DNA of 64,000 nt from contig CM047428.1 in assembly GCA_026168455.1 (NCBI GenBank), forward strand, positions 37,228,121 through 37,292,120. Direction: 5' to 3'. The DNA is from Theocolax elegans (lineage: Eukaryota > Arthropoda > Insecta > Hymenoptera > Cerocephalidae). Shown here one piece after another: positions 52,341 to 63,277 of the stretch (position 1 is its first letter; each line of letters begins with the position of its first letter). A program made the position numbers and the translations under genes. Under the pieces are notes generated by a model that did no database searches, was not told where the DNA came from, and worked only from the letters and a program-made list of their open reading frames with translations.

Positions 52341-54227
52341 GAAGAAGTAATACAAATGCATTTGTCGAATAATTTAAATTAAATTGAAGCATTGATTTAG
52401 TTTTAGAGAGCATTATTTAAATAAGGAGGCGACCAGCGGAACTTTAACAGGTAAATTTAAAGCATTACACTGTTAAATTTAAATACTAAACTTTTTTTAT
52501 GAATCTTGTAAAATTTTGAAAAATTTCCAATATATCGACGTTAAAATAATAATTAAGATTTAAATATTGAAATAAAAATAAAAATTAGTTCATTACTGAA
52601 AACTGTATCTTTTGTACAAATTAAATATTTGTTTGGGCCATGCGAATAATACTGCAATGAAAACGGAATAATAAATTAAATTAATATAATTTCTACTAAT
52701 TATTGTCAAATTAAACGCAAGAATAAAATATTATCTATTTAGAACTCTTTTCGATTTGAAAAATTAATTTTTTCTATATGGAGGCAATTTTATGTATAAC
52801 CCTCCGCTTAATTTATTTAATATTGTTCTATAAGTTTTATAAGTCATCTTTAATATAGGTGATTATTGCTGATTTTTCCAAGTGGCGCTTCAAAGATTAT
52901 ATTGAACAAAAACTTGACCAATATAACGATTGAAATAGAGATTCAAATTTATCAAAACTTGTAAATATTGAACTCGCATTAATAAAAATATGATGATTAA
53001 CCCAATACTCTATTTTTTAAATAATTAATCAATAAATTTAAATTTATTCGAGCAGTGATTACATGTTTGATATGACTTTCATGTTAAAAATGACATAAAA
53101 TCATAAACATTAATAGTTGCAATATTTAAAAAATATTGTTAATTACTCCATCAAATTTTAAATATATTTTTATATTTATCATAAAAACCGTTTTTTTAAT
53201 TAAAAAATACGATTGAAAATTAAAGAAAATGGTAAAAACACTTTGACACAGCATTCGGAAAAAACCAGCGAAAATTATTTCACAAATTGTAATGTTTTAT
53301 TCAATTTATATATCCCTGCTGAAACTGAATATGAAATAGGTAATAAATAGCTTGTTTATTTAGAATTGGGTGAAAAAGGGCCACTACTTTTTTTGTTGTT
53401 TTTTCTAACAATATATTTTTTATTAAAGAGATAAAAAAATGTATTAAGTAGTCAAAAACTAAATAAATAGTTCAATTCTTGTGTAAGACTTTTATCCTTT
53501 GTGCAAAAGGAAATTTCATTGGAAACGAAAGTTGAGGAAGCGAATATGAAATCGGTGTAATCGTTGGTTTGCTGATCACATGCTGATATCGTTTTAATGA
53601 ATCGTAACATTAAACAGTAGATTCATTCATTTTTAAACAATTTTTATTTAAATTTGGTAAATTTTTGACTCATCGAAAATTCATTATTCAAAATCTTTTC
53701 TATTTCGCTGTTTTTTATTAGTTTTTATTTATGGATGTTTTATAGTACAAATTATTTTTAATTTTAAGTTAATATTTTATTATTTATCAAAACTTTTTTA
53801 TGAAACACTTTTTCTAAGTTTTTATCCACATCTTAAATTGTATGTAAATATTTAAGACTGTAAATAGATATTTTCACAAAAATATTAAACGCATATTTTT
53901 CAAGGCCACCTATAAGTAAATAATACATTAACGAAAATTTTAATATTATCTTTGCAATTAGGGATTTCTGTTAAAAAATGCGTAAAACTGAATACTGGAT
54001 GAAACTGATTTGATTTCACAAAATAGATAGAGTTTACTTTTTATATTTTAAGTAATGCTCATTCTGATTAATACCGGAAAAATGTAAAAGGAAGCGTTTC
54101 ATCAGTGGTTAAAAAGTGCGACATTTAAAATATCCACTTTTTGCCTATGCCACCCATTTTTCTTATTTTCAATTTCTAGTTACGGATATTTTATTCATTT
54201 TTTATATACTGAACATTTATTCTTTAG
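52341..54227. other. AT-rich interval, probable intron of the transposon gene
   Basis: No open frame of note. It ends in TTCTTTAG, a good splice acceptor, directly before the next coding exon. The right end contains a spurious frame start at 54116. Confidence 0.45.
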
Positions 54228-56515
54228 GTTACTGTAATTGTCAAAGTACGATAAAAATAATTATAGATAATGAGTCAAACGATCTCGTTACTTTTTTTAA
54301 ATGTAAAGTCGATAAAGCCAACGATAATGGTCACTGCAAAAAAAGATGCTTGAAAGGAAAAAGAAGGTTAGAGATTGTTTCCGAAATAAATGATGATTCT
54401 ATTGAAGTTTACAACACAGAAAGAAGGAGAAAATTGCAGAATCACGGCGATCCTGAGCCTCCTATTTTGTACAAAAATGAAGTTCTCAGACAAGCTAAGT
54501 ACGAGGTTTCCAAGGCACAATATCTAGATGAAGATCCAATACAAGCTTCAAAAGTATTAAAGAGAACAGCGTTGGGAAAAAATATTGTACAGCAAATAGG
54601 ATGCGACCCATTTTTCGTTAATATTTTTTCTAGCCATCAAATACGACTGTGGAACTTGTACAGAGAAATATGCCCTTTAATGATTGATTCAACCTCCGGA
54701 ATTGCAAGAAAATTAAATATCATGTCAAATGAAAAGTCCCATTCATTGTTTTTACATTTGGGTGTTATAAATTGTGAATTGAGACAATTAGGTGTATTTG
54801 AAGCAAGCACTGAAAGGCAAGACACTGTTCCAATAGAACATTTATTAAAACGATTTTTGCAAAGTGGAGCAAATTATTCAAAACAAGTGGTATGTTGAAA
54901 ATGTAATATAAGAATTTATATATAAATTTATATATAAATAATTAAGAAACCTCGTGCGGGTTGGTTGAAGGCACGGAAACAAAGTTTGTAAAACTTTATT
55001 TTTGTAAATAATTGGTCTTGTACAGTGCTTTCCGAAAATAATCCAGCCGTCGTAAACGACATTAAAAAAGTTTAATGGATGCATAACACTAAATAAAAAA
55101 ATTATAATATAATCAAATAAATTAATTTTATATTTAAGTAGTTTACATTCAGAATATATGTTCCGGGTATCTAACAAACATTTAAAACAAAAATTTAAAA
55201 GTTGCCTAAAGAGTGCATGACAAGAGTTTATATAATTAAAAAGATTGAATCTTGTTATGTACATTTCTCTAAAATAGCTCTTTTAAAAAAATCAAGGGCA
55301 TTTTGAAGTTAACTTGTACAATAAAAATCGCGGAGTAAAATATTCTATTTTTTACTATATAAAAACGCTATAAATTAAAATTTAGGTCTCATAATTTTTA
55401 AACAAGTTTTTATTGATAATTATAAATAAAACATCTTGAAATAATAAATTATATAATTATGGAGGGTTCTGTACTCGACGTTTTGATTAAAAATTAATGT
55501 GACATTAAAATAATGAAATATCTATGTTTCCGAGCCGTATTCGTTCGCATAGTAAAAATGACTTTGAACGATCCCTTAAAAAATAGAATATATGAAATTT
55601 TAGATTTATAATTTATATTTCCAGATATCTGATTCATCCAGAGCACTGCTGACAGCTAGCACATCAGCGTTTACAAACTTTTTAACTGTAGAGGATTATT
55701 GTGATAGCTTTTACGACAGTCCTTCATCAGTGTTCAATGTGACACTTATATCGATCGACGTTAATCATTATTTGAAATATTGGGCCATTTTTTAATCAAA
55801 AATCGGTGTCCACAAGTTGGTCAAAGTCTTTTATATGGCTTCTATTGGGGAACTAATTTTATGCAAAAATTTAGAAGAAGCCAGATTTTTATTTAAAGTT
55901 ATACTGACAGTTGCCTGCTCTGAAACAGACGGTAATATTCTGAATACCACAGAGCCAACAATCTGTGAAAAAAATCGAGAATATCTCATGACGCTCATTA
56001 CTGGAAAAATTGATAATTTCAATAGTATAATTGATGAAAACGACCAAGAAACTTGTCAAAATATTGATAAGAATTATGTCAGTAGTGATTTTGATACCGA
56101 TTTGACAAACACACAAAATAAGACAAATTTAAAAGTTACAAAATGGGAATGATGGGCCTTAGAAATAAAAGAAGAAGTAGACAGAAGTATTAGAAATCAA
56201 AAAGGCAACCATTTAAATGCCCATGCTAATAATGATATTACTAAACGATTATTAAAAGAAGCGCGACATTTACCAATATGGTCAAACGTTTTTAATAAAA
56301 AATTTCTATGCAATCGATATTCGTCAAGTGCATCTATTGAATGCGAAATGAGAAAAATAAAGCATGGAATATTGAAGAGCAGGGGCAAATATTTAAGAGT
56401 CGATGAAACTGTTACAAAAATAATAAAATATGAGGGTAAATTAAAAATTATTAATGATTCGAGCGACTGGCAAATAAACAAATCGTCAGAAATGAAGGAT
56501 GACTCTGAAGATTAA
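54228..56515 (+). pseudogene. DDE-type transposase, two exons, with two in-frame stops
   Basis: Exon 54228-54889: CNCQSTIKI, CK and HCKKRCLKGKRR (Cys/His-rich, possibly zinc-binding), GDPEPPILYKNEVLRQAK, DPFFVNIFSSHQIRLW and LMIDSTSGIARKL (first catalytic Asp). A phase-0 intron (54890-55624, GTATGT...TTCCAG) joins KQV to ISDSSRALLTAS (second Asp). After VEDYCDSFYDS and ISIDVNHYLKYWAIF comes TAA; the same frame continues with LVKVFYMASIGELILCKNLEEA, a TGA, then LPIWSNVFNKKF and SSASIECEMRKIK (candidate catalytic Glu). The D, D, E spacing with a long insertion before Glu is typical of eukaryotic transposases of the MULE/Kolobok sort. Both stops look like single-base lesions. Confidence 0.75.
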
Positions 56516-57457
56516 AAGATTTGCCTTCAGCAAGCTCGCTTAAAGCAATCGAAAACATAGATGGTTCATATGAATTATGTTGTTCAAAAGGCGAGCCGGA
56601 TGGTTTCCACCGGTGCAGAACCTGCCAAAAAAAATACATACTTCTATGAAATGCTCCATTTTGGTAGGCGATATTAATGGGCAAGGCAGAGTTTGCAAAA
56701 GCTGCGTATTAATCATGAACATTTTAATTCAAAATTGGTTCTCAACGAGATAGAGAATCACAAAGGCCTAGCTCTCAAAGATATTTCTGCACAAAATAAA
56801 TATATGAAAAAAAATAGTTCGTCAAAAAAAAGGAATTTATACTTAGGAGATAGTAAAGATACTATTCGCGATAAGCTCTTGTACACCAAATTAGATGACA
56901 TTGAAAATTCAAAAAATATTAATGATATACAAATATTAAAGAATGGAAATACGTTTGGATTAATGTTTTTGAAAATTGCAAATAGAAAGGTTTAATTGAC
57001 AAATACGTGTGCATTTGACAGTCTGTTTCAAATATTTATTGGGTTAACATATAATTATTCCATTTTCAAAAATTATTTATTTAAATTTGGTGAACAGCAT
57101 ATCGACGAAGCATTTGTGCAGATGTTAATAAAAACACACGAAAATGGAATAACCGCACTAACCTATTCAAAAAGAGCAGATATAATGAAGAATTTTCTAA
57201 ATATAAAATTTGATTCATCAATGAGCAATGTAACAAAAATGGATTGCCAAACAAATGTATCGGATTTGCTAAATTACCTCCAGCGAAATCGTCCAAGTTT
57301 GGATCAAACTGGACGATGTGAATCGGGATGTACGTTGATCAACAATCAAATAACTGTACCATTGCTTCAAATTGAATCATTAAAAAATAAGCGCACATTC
57401 CAAAATATTGTCAACAGTAATTTTGTTAAAAGAAAGCTATGTAAGGACTGCAGTTAA
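56516..57457 (+). pseudogene. Zinc-binding module and Cys-box half of a USP-like (C19-type) protease
   Basis: After a frameshift near 56515 the reading has YELCCSKGEPDGFHRCRTCQ (Cys/His zinc ligands), then a linker and GNTFGLMFLKIANRKV, one stop at 56993, and TNTCAFDSLFQIF. The NTCAFDSLFQ motif matches the Cys box of ubiquitin-specific proteases (consensus NTC-x-x-[ND]-[SA]), with the likely nucleophile Cys at about residue 4 of the 153-codon frame starting 56996. Further down come CESGCTLI and KLCKDCS, which could be the zinc ribbon often found in the fingers region. The His box is at 58526-58762, beyond an insertion. The combination suggests the transposase carries a deubiquitinase-like domain at its C-terminus. 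Confidence 0.65.
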
Positions 57458-57474
57458 TCTTTTTTTATAAATGC

Positions 57475-57889
57475 ATCTTGCAGTAAGTATTTTATTTTTT
57501 TTATTCTTGATTTTGTGCCCTTTTTTTTCCTGGCACTTCCTACCGTTTATCCCCTGGAGGACTTTAACGGTGTCCACCTGCCACCTATGTGTGGGTGCTT
57601 TATCCCTCTCTTAAAAACCCCACCATCTCGCATTCGCCCGGGGTTATGCCCGTGGATGAGGGAAACCTGTGAAGCAGGGAAAACCTCACCCGAGATGGCC
57701 GGTGTATTCGAAACATTCTTTTTGGGTGTCGAAGTGTGAAAAAACACTTAACCCGCCACGAAAGCCAAGCGACCGAGAACGTTACCCATCCACTTGGGTA
57801 CCGCGCTCAATACTGCTTAACTTCCGTGACCGGCCGAGGTGCGTCTCCGCCACTCCGCCACCGCGTCGGTTATCTTGCAGTAAGTATTT
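57475..57889 (-). mobile_element. 5S rRNA-derived SINE (SINE3 class)
   Basis: Flanked by an 18-bp duplication, ATCTTGCAGTAAGTATTT (57475-57492 and 57872-57889). On the minus strand 57840-57762 matches a 5S rRNA promoter region: GTTAAGCAGTATTGAGCGCG (box A part), then CCAAGTGGATGGGTAAC (box C part) and CGGTCGCTTGG. The body is about 380 bp and ends in an A-rich tail (on the plus strand the T-rich run at about 57493-57530). It sits between the Cys- and His-box halves of the protease. Confidence 0.85.
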
Positions 57890-58009
57890 ATTTTTTATTA
57901 AAAAGAAGTACAATTAATAAATGTTTTAATATATTTAATATAATTTTTATTATTGAATGGTCATTCTATTTTCAGATAAACTAAAGTTATTATATAATAA
58001 TATATATAA

Positions 58010-58110
58010 ATATTTATGACGTGTGTATGTATGTATGCTCGACATGGAATATCCAGTGGACATTCCAGTAGACGATGTGTCCGTCGTCCTGGACATCATC
58101 TACAGGATTT
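58010..58110 (+). repeat. Solitary hairpin related to the 108-bp satellite
   Basis: CAGTAGACGATGTGTCC, a short loop, then CCTGGACATCATCTACAGG form a stem of about 13 bp equivalent to the satellite core. Preceded by GTATGTATGTATG. The rest of 57890-58460 is AT-rich without features. Confidence 0.7.
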
Positions 58111-58459
58111 GTATTTTTTAATATTACATTTGGTATTACATTAAAAATTAAAATTAAAATTCCTTACTCCAGTGTAAGTTTTATCATGTCGATTATTTTT
58201 AATTTTTTTTAATTGTTTCAGTATTATGTAGAAATATGTTCAGTATCTATAAACTTTTGTGTAATTGACTAAGATTAAATAAGTATATACAATGTTGCAA
58301 ATATAATACACTGTTATTTTTATTTTATTGACTAAAAAAATTGATTGTAACTGAATACTAGGTTAATTAATTACACATTATTTTATATTTTACATTTTTA
58401 TTCAATTAAATTGTACAATTATAAATTTAAAAAAATAAAAAAAATAAGTATATATGTAG

Positions 58460-58762
58460 TGTAATTTCGACCGAGGGAGCGTTAATGGATTAAACGCGGC
58501 AAATTTAAGTATAAAACTAAATGATTTGCCAAAGCAATTTACGAGTGCAGACAGTACCGATACTTATTTATTAACGGGATTAATACAATTCTATGGAAAT
58601 GAAATTCCAATTGATAAAAATGACATAGGTCATTATACTGCCATGCTTTATAGAAACCGTATTTGGTACGAGTATGATGGGTTTGAGAATAAATCGAAAA
58701 TTCAGAAAACTACATTTAATGCAAAACCGAAAATTGTATTTTATTTGAAACAAAAAGACTAG
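58460..58762 (+). pseudogene. His-box half of the USP-like protease
   Basis: Reading NLSIKLNDLPKQF then TYLLTGLIQFYGNE, followed by DIGHYTAMLYRNRIWYEYDGF and ending at TAG 58760-58762. GHYTA-x(n)-W-x-x-YD matches the His box of C19-type proteases (GHY, then W and D/N). It lies about 1 kb after the Cys box; with the 5S SINE and extra sequence removed the spacing would be short but plausible. Confidence 0.65.
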
Positions 58763-59129
58763 AAAATTATTCCTTTTTTGTAGCAAATATATAACATAAA
58801 AAATGAATAAAATCATTTTAATAGAATTAATTATTGTCTTTTTTTTCGAAGTAGCATTTTCATTTTCACTGTAACATTTCTTATCATTATAGAATCGAGA
58901 GGCGGTTATCAAATTTACGGCGATTTCTAAAAAGTTCGTCATAAATTAACAATAAAATTAACAAATCAATTAACGAATTAAACCCGAGACTTTATTATAA
59001 ATTAACGAAACTTTAGGATAATTAAGAAAAACTTGTGGTAAATTACCAAACTGCAGGGAAGGTCCATGTGTAATTTTGGCTTTTTATAATTTAATAAACC
59101 TGAAATTGTTTGATATAAAATATTGTTTT
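58763..59129. other. Unassigned 3' flank inside the transposon
   Basis: AT-rich, no frame. Probably 3' untranslated sequence of the transposon gene. Confidence 0.5.
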
Positions 59130-60012
59130 ATTAATAATTTCTAAGTAACTAAAGTGTGAAGTTGGCGAACCACCTATTTGTTAATAAAAATGGTTAATAA
59201 TAATTTTGACGATATCTACATTCACGGCTAAATGGTGGAGGGTAAGCGGCAAACTCAGAGACAATTTTTGATTAATTTCGATAATCCATTTCCAAGTAAC
59301 TAAAGTATCAAGTTGGCGAACCACCTATTTGTTAATAAAAGTGGTTAATAATATTTTTTGACAGTATCTACATTCACGGCTAAATAGTAGAGGGTAAGCG
59401 GCAAATTCAGAGACAATTTTTGATTAATTTCAATAATCAATTTCCAAGTAACTAAGGTATCAAGTGGCGAACCACCTATTTGTTAATAAAAGTGGTTAAT
59501 AATATTTTTTGACAGTATCTACATTCACGGCTAAATGGTGGAGGGTAAGCGGCAAATTCAGAGACAATTTTTGATTAATTTCGATAATCGATTTCCAAGT
59601 AACTAAAGTATCAAGTTGGCGAACCACCTATTTGTTAATAAAAGTGGTTAATAATAATTTTTGACAATAAGTAAGGGTAAGCGGCAATTTCCGAGTCCAT
59701 TTATAGTTAGTTTGGGTAAGGCGTTTGAGAATGGCGGTGGTGTCAATTTGGCGGACCACCCATATAAAAAAATTAAATTATTGTTTTGAATTTTGTTATA
59801 AGTTCTTGTTCACGGCATATTAAGCGGCAATTATTAAGCATTATTAGAACTTTTTTTTATGCATAGAAGTATAATTTCCAACGGTGGTCCGCTAACTTGA
59901 CAATCAAGTTAGCGAAAACTTGGTTTTTTCAGAAATGAAAAATGCGGCAACTTTTTTTCTTTCACGGCATATTAGCGGCCAATTTACGGCAATTAATACT
60001 TAAGTTTTTATA
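59130..60012 (-). repeat. Right terminal inverted repeat with subrepeats
   Basis: Mirrors the left repeat and contains about four units (GGCGAACCACCTATTTG, then ACATTCACGGCTAAATGGTG), one or more than the left arm. Beyond 60012 another partial phrase, GGTCCGCTAACTTGAT, at about 60030 suggests the right end once extended further. Confidence 0.9.
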
Positions 60013-61419
60013 AGAATTCGCTAAAAATGGTCCGCTAACTTGATAGATCTGATTGTAAAGCGTTGTACGGAAGCGTGATATTCGCGCGAATAAGTTATTT
60101 GTTGACACCGCATGAGGTCATTCCAAGTTTATAATAAGTCGCGAATACGAATGTACCAATAGTGTATTTTTTGCGGTCTCAAACTAGTATTTTTTAATCC
60201 ATACAAATTCTCAAATTATATAATCCTTATTTCTAAATTTGTAGGATATAAAGATATTTATGACAGTGTAAATAATAGCCCGAAAATGTAAATAAATGTA
60301 AAAAAGTGTACGAAATCATAAACATTTGTATAATTTTGTTTCACATATTTTGGACAGTTTTAATAGTATCATACAGATTTTTACATTTTTGTATGTTTAA
60401 TTTCTACAATTTAGTATAAACCATAATTTATTTGTAAAATGTATTTATAACTTGTACTAAATCGTACAACAACATAAATATGGAAACCCAGGTAACACTG
60501 TCCGTCTCCGAGATGTTTTTAAAACGTTATTAAGCGTTTTAAGCGTTTTAAACACGTCTAGAAACGTCTTTAAGACGTTTTGTGCTGACTGGGAAACTAC
60601 GTACTTTTACATTTTTCTATATTTTTGTACGTGTTCGTACAGTTTGTAAATTATTTTTACATGGAGAAAAATGCACTAGTATAAATTATCATACTTCATT
60701 TAAGAGGAGCCCCATCAAGCATATACTTGTGTAAAAAAATGATAAATATGTATTCATAATAATTATTATTCAATGTAGCAAACATTTTAACCCATTAAAG
60801 CCCAAATATTTTCAACGAATTTTTATGCAATAATTTTTCATATTATCTGCACCAAAAAAATGTCCGACCTATCATATCCGACGTAAAATTTTATGCTCTT
60901 TCAGAATATGGCCTTAGAATTAGTTTAAAATCATTGCTAAAAAAGTTATAAACAAATAGTAGTTAGGGGGGCACTATGGCGCACCCAAACAAACGTGACT
61001 CATGAGGTCAGTCGCTACGACTCGTACGTTTTTGATGACCCAGCAGATGATCCGTCTGTGTCTAACCTGCTGATGGTGCATAGTATCCAATGTTACCTAT
61101 GACACGTGTCCCTCATCGACATTAACGTTACCAATATAAATATGTGATTTTTTCTATCACTATTTTTATATATTTTATGCCTTATTGCAATTGACCTGCT
61201 GATGGTGTGTAGTACCCGATAATTCCTATACATCTCAGCGGTATGACTTTTTTCAGTAGATTGATGATACAACATCGTATTAAAATGATTATCTTTTAAG
61301 AGTTTGCAGTAGGTATTGAAATAAATAGATAAAATATAACCATCAAATATTGTAATTTATTTTATCATTAACTTTATACAAATGTACTTTATTTTTTAAT
61401 TGTTATATTTTTTTGTAGG
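60013..61419. other. Unassigned sequence
   Basis: No gene. At about 60520-60592 AACGTNTTAAG-like phrases repeat (AAACGTTATTAAGCGTTTTA, then GTCTTTAAGACGTTTTG) next to CTGACTGGG, as in some insect MITEs. CCTGCTGATGGTGYRTAGTA recurs at 61067 and 61195. Confidence 0.4.
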
Positions 61420-61572
61420 TGTACTTTTTAGATAGAATGTAAGTATTTGGAGAGATTTTCTCCGTAAACTGCTTCCACTTGTGCTTGGTTTTGATACTGA
61501 TTTTCTTATCATCTTTTTCTTTACTTATTAAAGGAGTGCATAGATGGTTGCTCTTAATTTGGCCCATGGTTG
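61420..61572 (-). pseudogene. Short coding fragment, unrecognised
   Basis: Minus-strand MGQIKSNHLCTPLISKEKDD and KHKWKQFTEKISPNT, about 45 codons to a stop. Position next to Maverick-type genes suggests it belongs to them, but the family is unknown to me. Confidence 0.3.
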
Positions 61573-61789
61573 TAGACTTACCAGATCGGACTGAATGAAT
61601 TCGCTGTCGATAAATAGTATTTAATCCCTCCCGCCCCTTCCAACTATTTGTGTTAGATGTTTATTGTTTATCACGTGATATATTATACTAATTAAAAATG
61701 TTAATTATATAAATAAATAATGAAACAATAACTATTGATTTTATCGAAAATCATATTTTTTTAAGAAACAATGTAAATTAAGTTTAGAG

Positions 61790-62045
61790 TAAGAGTAATT
61801 TTACAATATTATCAGTATACAGAGTCATTATTTCATACATTATATAACGTATTTCATTCAAACTTAACGCGTTTTTTACAGTAACAGATTCATCTGAATT
61901 AATTTTTGCATAAATAGAATCGAGTATTTCATCGTTAATGTCAGATGTGACATCTATAATATTTTTTTCGGTAAATTCAGTTACTTGAGCATCATGCAGA
62001 CTAACATTCTTATCATATATAAAGTTAACAGTTTCTCGAGTTCAA
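61790..62045 (-). pseudogene. Acidic coding fragment, unrecognised
   Basis: About 85 codons open without ATG start: ETVNFIYDKNVSLHDAQ, DINDEILDSIYAKI and LSLNEIRYIMYEIMTLYTD. Protein-like composition, but not recognised. Confidence 0.4.
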
Positions 62046-62111
62046 ACAGATACAAGCGATGATATATTATTTAAATATTTTAATCTTTCGTTAATACATA
62101 TACTCACATTT

Positions 62112-62345
62112 AACAATTTATCGAATGTAATTTTTTTTAACTACACTACGACGAAAACGTTTTACAGGTGGTCCATGTATTGGTCTATGATCTTCTTCAA
62201 TCTCAATCACCTTATCATTGTGTGCATATGTGTATCTTAATATCCAACCATGACCGTAAACCTTTTGGTCGTAGAGCTCATCCTTATGACCCCGAAAATA
62301 TCCGTCAATTTTTTCCAGAATTAGACAAAACTCTGATCAGCCTTC
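62112..62345 (-). pseudogene. Coding fragment with basic C-terminus, unrecognised
   Basis: LEKIDGYFRGHKDELYDQ, VYGHGWILRYTYAHND, IEIEEDHRPIHGPPVKRFRR; about 70 codons, then a stop. The proline/arginine tail and its location hint at a structural protein of a Maverick-type element. I cannot assign it. Confidence 0.4.
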
Positions 62346-62369
62346 CTTTGAAAATGGTATACCGATGAA

Positions 62370-62752
62370 ATCTGTAGCTAACAGTCGTACCATAGGAAAA
62401 ACTTGATATTCTCCTAAATCAGTATATTCGAGACCGATAAGGATTTTTTTAGTATACGACTTATTTAAAGAGATTATATTACAATTTAAAATTAATTAGA
62501 AGATTATATACAATTATAACCGACTTAGTAGCTGATCCGATGATTGATAGGATGACTTAGGATGGCCATTTTTTGATTGATTTTTATTCATTGTCACACG
62601 ACAACTTAATAATAATTCTTAGCTTCAAGAGATCGACGAAGCTCTCGTCGTGACATTCACTTTTATACTGACGAGAAAATTATTACTGAGGAAAGTGATA
62701 GTGACTAATCCAGTCAACCACGTGAAACTCGTGACTGTTACTCATACACATT
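62370..62752. other. Unassigned intergenic sequence of the Maverick-type region
   Basis: No frame seen. Confidence 0.4.
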
Positions 62753-63277
62753 TTACAGTAAAGACATCTTGGAATTTGATTTTTGTAAATATCTGACAAT
62801 GCAACCGTCATTACCCCTACCCACAAATCTTGTGTCAGCGTTCTTATGTTGTACGAGTCTTCTTACAATGGCATCGTTCTTTGAAAGATCAGCGGAAAAA
62901 AGCTTAAAGAATTTCTGTAACCCAACACCCCTACTCATATAATCAAGAAATAAAATACAATATTGACCGCACACGTCAGATGAGTCATTTTGCAGCTGTC
63001 GTGAATTCCAACGATAATGCTTACAATTTTTGTTTATTCTATTAATATGAGATGATACAAACGGAGGGTTTCCATAACTATCAAAGTAATATCCAATTCC
63101 ATTTTTACCAACGTATACAGGAACCCAATGCATACCGGGTTTCGTATGATCATCAGTATTGAAGACAAAAGCCGTCGGTTTCATCCACACCCGTGGTATC
63201 CGATCTGCTGGAAATACGCCCACTGTGTGAGTCCGAATACTGGACAAATGTTTCAGAACCTCCAAACTGTTCATCAC
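62753..63277 (-). CDS. Adenain/Ulp1-fold cysteine protease of Maverick/Polinton type
   Basis: 174 codons. Catalytic pattern H50-W51 (MHWVPVYVG), D66 in YYFDSYGNPP, Gln around 94-96, and C103 in DVCGQYCILFLDYMSRG, the arrangement of adenovirus-type maturation proteases encoded by Maverick/Polinton elements, where it is thought to process capsid proteins. Start is taken at the double ATG; the N-terminus (THTVGVFPADRIP) matches the family's normal beginning. No stop or frameshift inside. It overlaps the end of the upstream frame by about 125 bases. Only this gene and its neighbour are in the window; polymerase, integrase and capsid genes, if present, lie beyond 64000 or are lost. Confidence 0.85.
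   Translation of the reverse strand: MMNSLEVLKHLSSIRTHTVGVFPADRIPRVWMKPTAFVFNTDDHTKPGMHWVPVYVGKNGIGYYFDSYGNPPFVSSHINRINKNCKHYRWNSRQLQNDSSDVCGQYCILFLDYMSRGVGLQKFFKLFSADLSKNDAIVRRLVQHKNADTRFVGRGNDGCIVRYLQKSNSKMSLL

Larger units (their letters stand above)
50757..60012 (+). mobile_element. 9.2-kb DNA transposon encoding DDE-type transposase plus USP-like protease
   Basis: Long terminal inverted repeats (50757-51468 and 59130-60012) enclose a plus-strand multi-exon gene. The outermost mirrored stretch is ATTGCCGTAAATTGGCCGC. TTAA lies at both outer edges (TTAAGTATTA on the left, TAATACTTAA on the right) and could be the target duplication; this would fit Kolobok or piggyBac-type insertion, but the protein does not look like piggyBac. 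Alternatively it is a MULE relative. The coding region has about four in-frame stops and one frameshift and is interrupted by a SINE, so this copy is non-autonomous now. Confidence 0.75.

Noticed and set aside
57515..57984. Plus-strand frames within the 5S SINE
   Set aside because: They lie on the antisense of a SINE and overlap each other in different frames.
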